Positions 1 through 11,179 of a DNA stretch of 64,000 nt are shown here, in pieces. The notes under the pieces were generated by a model. That model made no database searches, had not been told where the DNA came from, and saw only the letters and a program-made list of their open reading frames with translations. This stretch comes from Pleodorina starrii (lineage: Eukaryota > Chlorophyta > Chlorophyceae > Chlamydomonadales > Volvocaceae). A program made the translations under genes and the position numbers. The stretch is taken from NCBI GenBank assembly GCA_030267565.1, contig BRXU01000007.1, positions 1,674,001 to 1,738,000 on the forward strand, given 5' to 3'. Each line of letters begins with the position of its first letter. Position 1 is the first letter of the stretch.

Positions 1-3000
1 TCGCGGCTGTGCCCGTTGCGGCAGCCTCGCCGTAGCCACCGCCACCCTCCTCCGCCCGTCTCGCAGGCACTGCCAGCCCCTTTCCACGCACACACACGCC
101 ACTGGCCTCCCGCCTAAATCGCGAGCCCAGTGTCCGGCGGCCCCGTCCTGTCCTACACCCCGTCCTGCCCCATACCCCTCCCCTGCCCGCCCTTTCACAC
201 CACACCACACCACACCACACCACACCACACCACACCACACCACACCACACCACACCACACCACACCACACCACACCACGCCGCCCACCGCTTTCACGCCA
301 AGCTCGGATGCCACCGCGTCCGTGGTCGTAGGCGCCGCAGTGGCGCCGCCATCGCCGCCTTTTCCGCCGCCGCCCTGGCTCGTTTCATCAGACAACAGCG
401 CCCGCCCGGGGCCCGCTGCCGCCCCCGGCCCCGACACCGCCGCCGACACCGGCACCGGCGAGTGCGCTCCCTCCACCGATGTCGAACGGGTCAGCAGGGT
501 AGCCGCCGCCCGGCGGCTGTCCGTGCCGCCGCCGCCGGCGCCGCCGCCCCTCCCAGCCGCCGCAATGGCCATGGCGGCAGCGACAACTGTGCTCCGCGTC
601 GAGAGGCAGCCATCCTGTGGGGAAAGGCGCGGCGATACGGGCGAGCCGCCGACAGGGATGGTGGAGCCGCTGCGGCCGCCGCCGCCGGCGGCGGCGGCCG
701 CTCCGCCGCCACCGGTCGCCCGGGCGTAGTCGCTTATGGTTTCCTCGCTGCTCACTAGAAGCGGTTGCTGGCTCTCCACTTCGGGGTTGCAGCCCGCAGC
801 AATCGCGGGGCTCGGAGTGCCGTCCAACAAGCCGGCAGTGCCGGGCGACCCGAGACATTTCGGCTGCTGTTGGTGGTGGTTTCCTTCAGCATCGGGCGTT
901 GCAAGCGGACCAGACCCGCCGGCTACCTTGCCGTCCGGGACGGCAGCAGCGGCGGCGGCGGCGGCCGCCGCCGCCGGCGCGTGCAGCAGCGGCGTTGCGG
1001 CAGCCTGGCGGATCGCGGCGGCGGTGTCGTGCGGCAGCGAGCAAGGCTCCGCACCCGCCGCCGCTTCCGCTGCCAACGCCGCGGGAGCCGCCGGCGATGT
1101 GTTCGCCGGCGCCGCCGGTGCTGCTGCTGCCGTCGCCTGTAACGGCGTGTAGTACATCCCGGCAGCTGCCAGCGCAGGCGGCGCGAGTCTGGACATCCAG
1201 TCCGCCCAGTAGGCATTTCCATACGCATAGTGCGGCGCCGCAAGCATCGTACCGTACCCGCCGTACAGGTCGTATACGAATTGGCCCGCTGCGGGCCACG
1301 CGTACCCCCCGACCCACGGCGACGGCTCCATCGCTGCCGCGGCCGCCGGCGCATGACCGCCGTACCGTTCCGCCGCCGTCGGCAGCACGGCCGCGCCGGC
1401 CGGCGGCGCGCCGACGGCGGGCATGACGTCGCCGCCGCCGCCTACGGCAGCAGCAGGGGAAGCATCACCCGCGGCGATGACGCCGCTGCGCCGGCCAACG
1501 GCTTCGGAGGGCGCCCTTGGCGCCGTTGGGCCCGCGGGGTCCGTGGGGCCCGCCGGCGCGGGGCCGTTGTCGGACGCCCCTCCGGAGCCCTCCACACTGC
1601 TCACCCGGGCGGTTGCGTGGCCGGAGCTGGCCTCGCCACCACGGGCGCTGCGGGCCTGTGGCACGTGAGAACCGCCGGGCGGCACATAGGGCGGGCAGGG
1701 CAGGTGGGGGGCGGAGGATGACGGTTAAAGAAGAGGCAATAGGCTGGCAAGATGCCGTATCGACAGACGTTATGTAATGGCGCCGTGTAAGAGAGGGCAA
1801 GGGCAGGTTGGGGCGCGGAGGGAAGGCGGGGGGTGGTCGTGGTCCTAGTCGTGGTCGTGGGACGGTACCGCAGGGCGCATGAGGCTGTCGCAAGCCGGGA
1901 CGAGGATGGGGCGAGGAGAGGACGGCGGGTGAGAGTAGGGGTGGCAAAGGCCGTTTCGCGCGCGTCTCTCGTCATCACGCAACGACGCAACACCACTTTC
2001 CGGCCGCACTGCAAGACCACACGGCGGCCGGGGAGCAGGAGCAGAAGCAGGGGTACGACTGGGGGGATGCGGAGGAGCAGGAGCAGGAGCAGAGTGGAGG
2101 GACACCGGCACCAGCGATGACCTCGTGTGCCAGCACCGCTTACTGGTAACTGCAAAAGATCACTCATCGCACCGCATCTGTCACGAGTGCCCTCGACATG
2201 CACCGTCCCGAGTGCCCCGCTGCCGGCCGCCCCCACATGGGAGCTCACATGGGAGGTCGTGCCGAAGCGCGACGGCCTCGTGCCGCCGCCGCCGCCGCTG
2301 CCGCCGCTGCGCGTCTCTGCCGCCGTCGCCGCCGCCGCCGGCGGCGGCGGCGGCCGCAGGCCGCTGTCCCGCCGCACCAGGGAGCCACCGCCGCTGGCGC
2401 TGCCGCCGCCGCCGCCGCGTGTCCCGCCGTGGTAGGCGTACGGCCGCAGCGCGTTGTCTGCCATCATCTTGATCATGTGAACGTTCATGTACGGCTGCGG
2501 GTGTTTGCCCTCCAACCGATGTCGTACATACACGAGGAAGAGCAGCAGGATGGTCAACAGTGCGACCACGCCCACCACTATCACAGGAATGATCCACTTC
2601 TTGGTGTTAGTGTTGTCGTTGTTGTCATTGTTGCTGCTGCTGCTGCTGCTGTTATGGCTGTTGCCGTCGCCGCCGCCGGAGGTGGAGTTCCCGACCGGCG
2701 AAGGCCCCGGCGTGAGCGTGGCTGCTGCGCGGGCGCGGAAGGGCGAATTGCGTGGGAGGGAGGGAGGGTGGGTGTCTGGTGCGTCTGGGCGGACGGGCGA
2801 AAGGCAGGGCGCTGGGCGCGGGCGCGGCAGGGTAGCAGGCAGGTCGTCAGGGAGGCGCAAGCTCGTGAAGATGAGAGGAACTGGACGGCCGGAAGGACTC
2901 ATCCATTCAGAATATGAGCCTGCCCCTTGCGTCTCCTCCTGAATTCCAACCCTGGGACCTTCATCCCCCTCGAGCCGAATGCGGGACCGCCGACTCGCGG

Positions 3001-5164
3001 CCCCCACTCTCATCGAGTCATCGTCCATCGCATCAACCCTCAACCCACTCTCCAGCCCGTCTCCAATCCCACCTCCCGGCCCTTCCCTCCCCCCCTTCCA
3101 CAGCCTCCTTTCGCGTACCCAGACTCCTCTTCCGTTTCCCTTCAGGTCCCACCCGCCCCGCCATGCCGCACCTGGCGGCAGCCCCTGCAGGCCGTACCGC
3201 TGGTACGGCATAATGTCGCCCCGAAACACGCCACGGCGGCGGCGGTGGTGGATGGTGGGTGGGTGGGAGGTAGAGACGGATTCCAGCCAGCAAGATGCGG
3301 GAGGTTGAGGGAAGCGGAAGGGTGAGGCGGCGGCGCAGAGGGCTTGCAGCATGGCGAGCCACAAGCTGTGGGCGAGGGCCGCTCAGCTGCCCAGCACGCA
3401 CGCACCCACCGCTTAGCTACAGGTACTCTAATCACTGAGAGGATTGATCGAGCGAATTGACCGGAAGTGCAGCTCAACCCCAACGAGCGCAAAAGCGTAG
3501 TAGCAACTCACAACGAACACGAACACAGACACGAAAGCAGCGTCTAGTGAACACGAAAGCATGCATGCCTACATCAACTCCACAGTCCAAACGCACACGC
3601 ACGTACCTCACTGCAGGTGAACCGCACACGCTCCATCTCCAGCTGCGAGCTGCGCCAGGCCGCCACGTAGACGTCGGCGGCCGAGGCCTGCAGTCAGCCA
3701 GCCAGACAGCCAGAGGTAGGCAGGCAGAGGTAGGCAGGCAGAGGTAGGCAGGCAGAGGAGCCGTCGGGCGCAGCCGCAGGCGTGGCGGCCCAGCCGGGAC
3801 GGCAGCCCGCGACGGGAGTGCTACGCATCCGCATCTCTTAACCCGCCGTAGACTGCCCCGCCCCACCCAGCTCGGACCTATCTTGCTATGCTGTAAGGGT
3901 GCGGTGCCCGCCTGGGCGGGACACCCAGCGGACACTCCAGAGGGGCGGGGCGGCGGCGCCTCCAAGGACGGGCGCCGCCGGCCTGATGGTGACACACTCC
4001 GGTGCGCATGGGACTGCGGAGACTGGGCTGTGAGCCTCAGCACACTAGGGGGCACATCCGTCCCAAGTGCCGCTCCGTCCCGTCCGTACCCTCCAGCGCC
4101 GCAAACGCGTAGATGATTACGAAAATTGGTTACTTGGTTAGTTATTCAGTTAGTTACCAGCGAGATGCTCGGCCCCGCAAGCAGCTGGGGGGCCCCACCG
4201 CTGGCGACGGACTCCTAGGTGCCAACGCCCACCCAAGCCGCAAGCCCCTTCCTTGGGGCCCCTCGGCTGCGGCTGGGATTCTGCGCCAGCGTCCGCTCGC
4301 AGCCCGCCACGCTCGTGAGGGGGTGACCCGGAAGTGACCAGACCCCGCCCCCGCGCGGCCTCCCGTGTGCACCCCACCCCACCCCTCCCCATCGCGCCCC
4401 ATCGCTCCTTCCCGCACCTGGCTCATGTTGACGCCCGGCGGTTGCGGCCGCTGCCCCGCCGCCCCGAACATCCTGTCCGCCACTCCGCAGTCCGTCAGCA
4501 CCACCCGGCAGCCCACCAGCCGCAGAAGCGAGCCGGCCGACAGAGAAAAGGAGTCCAGAGAAAGGGACCACAGCACGCCGCTGGTGGTGACATCTGTGCT
4601 GGCACCGCCGCCGCCGCCAGCACCGCCGCTGCTGTTGCTGCTGTTCGTGCTGGTGAAGTTGGCTTCCACGTTGAGTACGATGAGTCCTTGCAAGGTGAGG
4701 ACCGCACCTGTGCGGGGGAGGGAAAGGGCGGGTAAGGGTCAGCCGCCGGCGCACCGGCGCATGTGCCGCATGGCTGGGAGGGGGGGGGGGGTATTACCTG
4801 GTCCCAGCAGTAGCCGCTGCGGGTAAGCTCCCAAGTATAACCCGGGGTCCGTCGCTCCATCTGAGCTTATCAACGTATCATCCACGAACTGCAGCTGAGC
4901 CAGGGGGAGGTCTGTAGAGGTATTGTTGTTGATAAGCACCAGCTCCGTGTGAATTGCGTAACCCGAAGCCCGATTTAGCTGTTTGAAGACGGGCCCCGAA
5001 TATATAGGTTGAAGCTCCCATAACTTCGTGCATTCGCCGCATACAACTGCTCTGGCGCTCGTGCGTGCTAAGAGCGTGAGCACAGCGACTACTGCTATGA
5101 CAGCCGAGGTGTGATGATAACAACATGACCTGAATTTTGAGCATCTTATTGCGTCAAGGGACAT
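1..5164 (-). CDS. Receptor-like protein kinase paralogue A, 5' part (kinase domain off the left edge)
   Basis: Partial gene, start at 5164. Exons with matching phases: 5164-4798 (signal peptide), 4707-4418, 3687-3607, one ending at 3172, 2724-2144, 1655-288. Each early exon aligns with the complete paralogue at 24436-7124, for example IMPYQRY at the exon ending 3172. The 2724 exon encodes a Ser/Asn-rich stalk, then KKWIIPVIVVGVV and a hydrophobic membrane segment, then a basic VRHR stop-transfer. The 1655-288 exon is an Ala/Gly/Pro/Ser-rich cytoplasmic linker. The kinase domain expected next lies beyond base 1. Two oddities: the counterpart of about 641 ectodomain residues of the paralogue is absent between 3607 and 3172, and I find no phase-compatible AG acceptor close to the 3172 exon. 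It may therefore be a shortened receptor or a decaying copy. The kinase assignment rests on the paralogue. A further exon could lie in 1-160 but is unsupported. Confidence 0.72.
196..278. repeat. (CCACA)n pentanucleotide microsatellite
   Basis: About 16 head-to-tail copies of a 5-base unit lie in the intron just after the donor at 287-286 of kinase paralogue A. The repeat produces an artificial reading frame of alternating short residues, which is not coding. Confidence 0.95.
4414..4561 (-). repeat. 148-bp block identical to 23208-23355 (copy 1 of 2)
   Basis: Every base from 4414 to 4561 matches 23208 to 23355. The block covers the end of exon 2 of kinase paralogue A and its splice donor. 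Identity drops at the first base beyond on the exon side, and the neighbouring first exons are strongly diverged. This pattern fits recent gene conversion between the tandem paralogues better than recent whole-gene duplication. Confidence 0.9.
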
Positions 5165-6096
5165 GTGGTACTTGCGGGCAGCGTAAATTGCGCAACGAAG
5201 TAAAGTTCATAATTGGGAGCACTTGAGATTTCTGGCTTATCCATCCCATATGATAGTCTTACTTCAAGAGGATGATCAACATGAGTAACCTTGCTGCTGG
5301 CTGTCGGGCGGTGTCTGACATATGTCGTACCGTCAACGATCAGGCCACGCCGTGCGGCCTTGGCCTCGCAGCGTTTTCACCAGGCCCGCACGTTAGGACG
5401 ACATAATATCATGTATGATGCATATCTTCGCACAGGTGGATCATCGAATCCTTCTCTATTTGCCAATCGGCCGGGCTCCGAGTTCCCGCACACTATCAAT
5501 CAGGTTGCAGCCAAGTATCAACCTCATGGACGGTAGCCCCTAACCAACCTCTTCCCTAATCGATGCTCAGATTACTAGCTCTTCGCCTGCCGAACCCTAT
5601 GAGCGACAGCCTTGTGCCGAACGTCCAGTGAAAAGCACTGCCCCTTGTACCTGCTAGCTCCTTGCTGCCGACGTGCCGAGTGCCGGCCTGACAGGCCCCC
5701 ACACCCCCCAGAACTGGTCTTCTCACTGCAGGCGGCCTGCCCCTGCGAAATGGACGATCCGGCCAACCAGTGGCCAACCCAGGCCAACCCGCCGTTCTCC
5801 CTGCTTTGACCTTTTCTACGGCAGCGACAATTTCAATGCCAACACACACCATCACTAGCCAATTTTATTCAACCTCTCCAAGGCGCGACTCCCAACACGA
5901 TGAGATCTCACGTCAACGACACAACAGTTCGCTTCTTCGGCGATGCTCGATTGGCCGGGATGCCGTACAGCCGTACAGTATTCTCAGCGTAACGTACTCA
6001 CAACTCCAGGAAGGGCACCCGAAAAGCAAATTCCTGAAGGCGCTCGAGCAGCCCAACCCAACCCGCATCGGGGACATGTTTTCGTAGTTCTAGATT

Positions 6097-6144
6097 GTTT
6101 TCCTAGCAGGGGCCAGGACTGTTTTTCTAGCAGGGGCCAGGACA
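6097..6144. repeat. 24-bp direct repeat, two copies
   Basis: Two adjacent copies share the core CTAGCAGGGGCCAGGAC and the same preceding T-run. They lie in the intergenic region downstream of kinase paralogue B. Confidence 0.85.
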
Positions 6145-6204
6145 TTCGGGCCTGGATATCTGTGTTCCTGGTGGGCCGGATTGCTATCAGTACGCAGCAA
6201 CTCC

Positions 6205-6209
6205 TTACA
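6205..6209 (-). terminator. Putative poly(A) signal TGTAA for kinase paralogue B
   Basis: The minus strand reads TGTAA here, about 0.9 kb after the stop codon at 7124. TGTAA is the usual polyadenylation signal in Chlamydomonas and its relatives. It is the first occurrence I see downstream of the stop, and a long 3' UTR is plausible for these algae. Confidence 0.5.
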
Positions 6210-7123
6210 TGACACCCTCGGTACATAACACCCTCCCGCCGCCCGATCCGCTTTCGGTTCCCCCCCTAAGGCTCCCGACGACCTGGCCTGGCGACACACG
6301 TCCCAGACCCCCAGCCTACAGCCGAACGGGAACAGCCCCGCCGCGCCGCGCTCCGCTCCTGAGGTTGTACTACAGCCCTGCCCCGCTGAACCTGCCAATA
6401 CATACACATACACACACACATACACATACCCTACAGTCCCACTATGCCGCATGATGGTGCTGTACCCCAATGAATTAACCGGAGGCGCCGGTTATCCTTT
6501 TGGGTTCATATGTAAAACAATATCATTCAGGGGGCGCATCGTCATCCTGCTCGCGCCAGCATTGGCACATGCAGACACGCGTTTCGGGAGCCGCTTTCGC
6601 CATACCGGCCGCCGCGACTGACTCAAGACGCAAATCTTCGTGCGTGCAGATACGGACCGAGAAGACGCAATACTCCTCTCGCAACGACGGGAAACACGCA
6701 ATCTTCGCGAAATGACAAAAAGAAAAAAAGAAAGCGCCCAATCTTCCTTCACTTGACCGCTGCGCAGATCCACAACTGGATACGATGAACCCGCGTGGGC
6801 GCGTAACAACAACCGTGCGCAGCGGCCATGCGCCCTCGGATGGCTCTCTTTTACCCGGAACCCGCCAACCACACCCGGGTCTTGGCCGCAACGCCACCCA
6901 CCCCACCGCCCGGGGTCCGCACACGACCGTCCAAACCCCCGGCCCCTTAGGTCCCACACGCAAGGCCGCCCGCCTCGCCCCGCCTCTCGCGCCACCCGGC
7001 GACCCATCCGCCCCACCCCACACGAACCCGCTGCAGTGCCCGGCCAGCTGGCCCGCCGGCTCCACCCCTCCAAGGCTACTGGAGGCCAACTATAACAACA
7101 CCAACAACGACCATCAACTCCCC

Positions 7124-10100
7124 TCACGACTGCGCACGCCGCGGCGCCTCCGAAGCCACGCCGCTGTCGCTGCTGCCCGCCGGAGAGCTGCCTCTCGGCG
7201 AGCCGCCGGCGGCGCCGGCCGCATCGGGCCCGCCGCTCGTGCTGCTGGGCCCTACACTCACGGGCCCCACGCTTGGCCCCGACTCCGGAACGGTTGAGAG
7301 GCTGGATTTGCCCAGACGTAGCGCATCGTCGAAGGAGTTGCCGCTGCCGCCGAGGCCGCCGCCGCCGATGCCAACCGCCAGACCCGATCTGAGGCCAAGG
7401 GGCTCCAAGGCGAGAGCGCCCTCGAGGTCGGCCGGGAATACCTCCTCTTCGCCGTCAGCTGAGGCCCGTGTGGCAGCCGCCGGCCGGGGCATGCTGGGCC
7501 GGTCAAAGGGGCCCTGCGGGCCCACCCCGCCGTCAGCGGATGCCGCCAGAGCCGCAGTGACGTACGGCGGCGGTGGCGGCGGCGGCGCCGCCGCCGCCAT
7601 CGTAGTCGCTCCCAGCGTCCCGGCGCCTTCGGCGCCGTACAACGACCCATCCGAGGCTGCCGCCTCGGCGCCGTTGGCCGCCGCCGCCGCGCCGCCGCTG
7701 CGGTCGACGGCGCCGCTGGTGCTGTTGCGCGGTACGGCGTCATGCCGTTTGCCGATGCCGCCGTTGACGACATCACGCACGGCACGCAGAAGACTGAATG
7801 CGGCGGCGGAGGTGCCGCCAGCGCCTGACGGCTGCACATCAATACCGGCGGCGGCGGCGGCGGACTGACCCTCGACTCCGCCGCCGCCGCCACCGGCGCC
7901 GCCGCCACTCCCGGCGGCCAGGCCTTTCGCCTCCAGCGTCCGCAGACTGTCCCGCTGGAACCTCGGCGGCAGCGGCGCCGCTACCTCGGCGGCGGCGGCG
8001 GCTCGTCCAGGGCCGTAGTGCGGCACGTCGATCCCTAGCCAAGCTGACGGCGCCGCTGCCGCCGCCGCTGCCGTCGCCGTGGCCGCCTCGCCGCCGGTGT
8101 CGGATCCTGGAAGGCTGGTGCGCATGCCGCCGCGGCTGTACAGTGGTTCCCCCATAGATACGGGCCACAGATCGCGCGGATGTGCGGCCATTGCCGTACC
8201 AACCGTCAGCGGCGGCGGCGGCGGGGACAGACCCAGCCGAGAGGGCTGGTACGGCAGCCAAGCGCCGCCGGAGGACAGCGCAGCTACGCCGCCGCCAGCG
8301 ACGCTGCCGATGGAGACAGAGACGGGCGAGCCAAAGACGTCGTTGCCGCCACCGCCACCGCCGCCGCCGCTGCCGATGCTTCCGGGCAGGACTGGCGACA
8401 CGGCCATGCAGGCGGGGTAGCTAAGCGGGGACCTCGGACTGGCGCTGGCCGATGCGGGAAACGGCCCGGAGGACGGGTCTGGTTGAACAACACTGGCATT
8501 GCTCGCAGGAGGGTTCAATGCAACGCCGTACGAGCAGAGAGTCGGAGCGAGTGGCAACAGGGATACGGCGCCGTCGCCGCAATAGTAAGGGGGTAACAGT
8601 GGCGGCGGCGGCGGTGGTGGTAGGATGACCGGCCCCGGGAGGTCGGGTGTGTGATCGTCCGGGTCGTGCTTCCGGCCAGCTGTCGCGCGGGCAAAACGCG
8701 GCAAATCCGGATCCAGATTCAGGGCAGCGGCGGTAAGGCCGGGCGGCGGCGGCGGCGGTGGTGGTGAAGGCAGCGGGAAACCAGGGAACCCACTGCCACC
8801 GATACCGGCTTGCGGGCCCGCCGCCGCCGCCGCCGCCGCCAGAGCGCCGGCGCCGCCGGCCACACCGACGGCACCCGCCGTCCATTGCCGTACAGCCTCC
8901 CTATACGCCGCCGGCGCCATGGAGCCCGCCGCCGAGCCGCCGGCGGCGGCGGATGCCTTAATGGCATCCAGGTTGGGCCGCATGAAGCCCGGCGGTACGG
9001 CACTCGTGTACGGCACTCCGCCCGTCACCACAGCGTCGCCCGTCCACGGCCCCATGGACGGCAGGGGCGGCAGATCGGACCCAACCACGACGACGGAGCC
9101 CGGCGGCGCGCTCGCCAGGCTGGGCCGAACAAACGGCGACCCCGCGGCGGCGGCGGCGGCGGAGGCAGGAGCTGCGGCGGCGGCGTCAGCGGGCCAGGCG
9201 GGCTGCAAGGCCTCCAAGGTGGCAGACTCCTGGCAGCCACCAACCGGCGGCCTCGCGAATCGCGCCACCGCCGTGTAGTCTGGCGACGGCGAGGGCACCG
9301 GCGGCGGCGGCGGCGGCGCCGCCGCCGCCGCGAGCAGCTCCGTGGGCGTGACCCCCATGCTGGGGCGGAGGAACGGCGACATGGCCGCTGGCGGTGGCGG
9401 CGGCGGTGGCGGCGGCAGCGGCGGCACAGTAAGGACCTCGGCAGGGTCAACGCCCATGCTGGGGCGGAGGAACGGCGACACGGCCGCTGGCGGTGGTGGC
9501 GGCGGCGGCCGTGGCTCAGATACCGGGAAAGGCGGTGTGGGATGAACGCGCCGACTTCCCTGCATGACGCGATCGCCGGAGATTTTGGTGTCGCGCCTAA
9601 TCGCCGGCGATGACCTGGTGGCCTCAGCAATTGTACGGCGCGCGAAGGGGCTGGGCTCGTTCCAGGAGATGGCGGCCCCGGCGGCGGCGGCGGCGGTGGA
9701 TTCCAACATCGGCGGCCGCGGCGGTGCCGCGCCGCCGTACATGTATTCGTGCGTATGCGCGCAGGGCGCCGACGCCACCGGCGCCGCGAGTGGAGGTGCG
9801 CCGTACTGCTGTACGAAGAGTCCGTAGTGAGGTGGCGGCGCTGGGGACGAGGCCGCGACGGCAGGCTGTGTGAAGTACGGCGACGGCATGGCGGCGGCCG
9901 GTGCCGGCGGGGCCGGGGCCGCTGTCGCCGAAGGGGGGACGGCAGCTGGCGGCGGCGACGGCGACGGCGGGGACGGGTCCGCGCCGCCGGCATCCTCCCG
10001 TGCCTGGCCGCCACAGGGCGTGACGCCACCGCTGGTGCAGGGCGCAGCCGCAGCAGTGCCGGCGGCAGCCTCGCGGTTTGTGCATGTAGGCAGCACCTCC

Positions 10101-11148
10101 GTTGAGTTCCCGGCCGCCGCCTCCGGGTCCCCTGCTTCCGCCGCCGCCGCCGCCGCAGTCGGCCCCGCCGCCGCCGCCGCCGCTGCCTCCGCCGTCGCTG
10201 TCACCGTCGCTGCGGACGCGACCGTCGCCTCCAGGGCGCACTCGACCGCCTCCGATGCCGCCTTGGCGGCGGAGGTGCTCGCAGCCGCCAGCGGCGCCGC
10301 CGCGCCGCCACCCGGCTGCCGTGCAACTGACGCTTCCATTAGCACGTCCAACGGCCGCAACTGCGCCGAATCCACGCGATCTTGCTCTCCGTCGGCGCTG
10401 CACACTATCGTGGCGCCGCCGCCGCCGCCTTCGTCACCGTCGCCGTCACTCGGCGATTCGCACGTCCGCCGCTCCCCCGGCTCTAACGACAGCGACGTGG
10501 GATGACGCTGCTGAGTCGGCGACCGTGACGTCAGCTGCGAGTCGCCGCCGCCGCCGCCGCCGCCAGTGCCCGCCGTACCAAACGAAGCGGCGCTGGTGTG
10601 CGGCACGGGCCACGACGGCGGATCATCGTCCACAAGGGCGGAAAGGGACGGCGGCCCGTGGGTCAGTGAGACGCAGCTGGTTGGCTCGTCCTCCGCCTCG
10701 GGCACGGTGGACAGGACGGGCGGCGCGAAGCGGGGCGGCTCCGCAGGGATCTCGAACGCGCGCATCACAACCGCCAGTGCCGACGGCCCACTGCCGCCGC
10801 CGCCAGGGCTGCCGCCGCCGCCGCCGCCGCCGACAGGGCTGCCGCCGCCGCCGCCGCCGCCTACACCGGCACCACTGACAAGACTGCCGCCGCTGCCGGG
10901 ACCAGTGCCGCCACTGATCCCCATCGCGGCCGGTGCGTTGAGATCTGGGCTGGCGGCCGTGATCGCCAACTGTCCTTCCGGTTGGGGGGAGCCGTGCAGC
11001 GGCGACCCAAGCGGCAGCGACATGGCGGCGGCGGCGGTGGTTGCTGCGCTACCGCCGGCGCCTTTCAAAGTGCGGCCAACCGTCCGCATCTCAGCGATAG
11101 CCACGGGTGTCGCCGGGCTGTCCTGGCTAACAAGGTCTGCCCGAGCCT

Positions 11149-11179
<31 letters not shown>

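Larger units (their letters stand above)
5165..7123. other. Intergenic region between the two kinase genes
   Basis: This is the 5' flank of paralogue A and the 3' flank of paralogue B. No convincing coding exon was seen on either strand. It holds a TGTAA signal at 6205-6209 (minus), a near-perfect 24-bp direct duplication at 6097-6144, and a CA-rich microsatellite near 6399-6430. The promoter of paralogue A should lie just above 5164, but I recognise no specific element. Confidence 0.6.

Noticed and set aside
1..195. Possible further exon of kinase paralogue A
   Set aside because: An acceptor-like GGCTGGCAG exists, but the following frame is short, Arg-rich and cut by the window edge, with no match to the paralogue.
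130..1721. Several plus-strand and alternative-frame open readings of 80-270 codons over the kinase A linker exon
   Set aside because: They are mirror readings of a GC-rich Ala/Gly/Pro coding exon on the minus strand; none shows a family motif or consistent splice phase.
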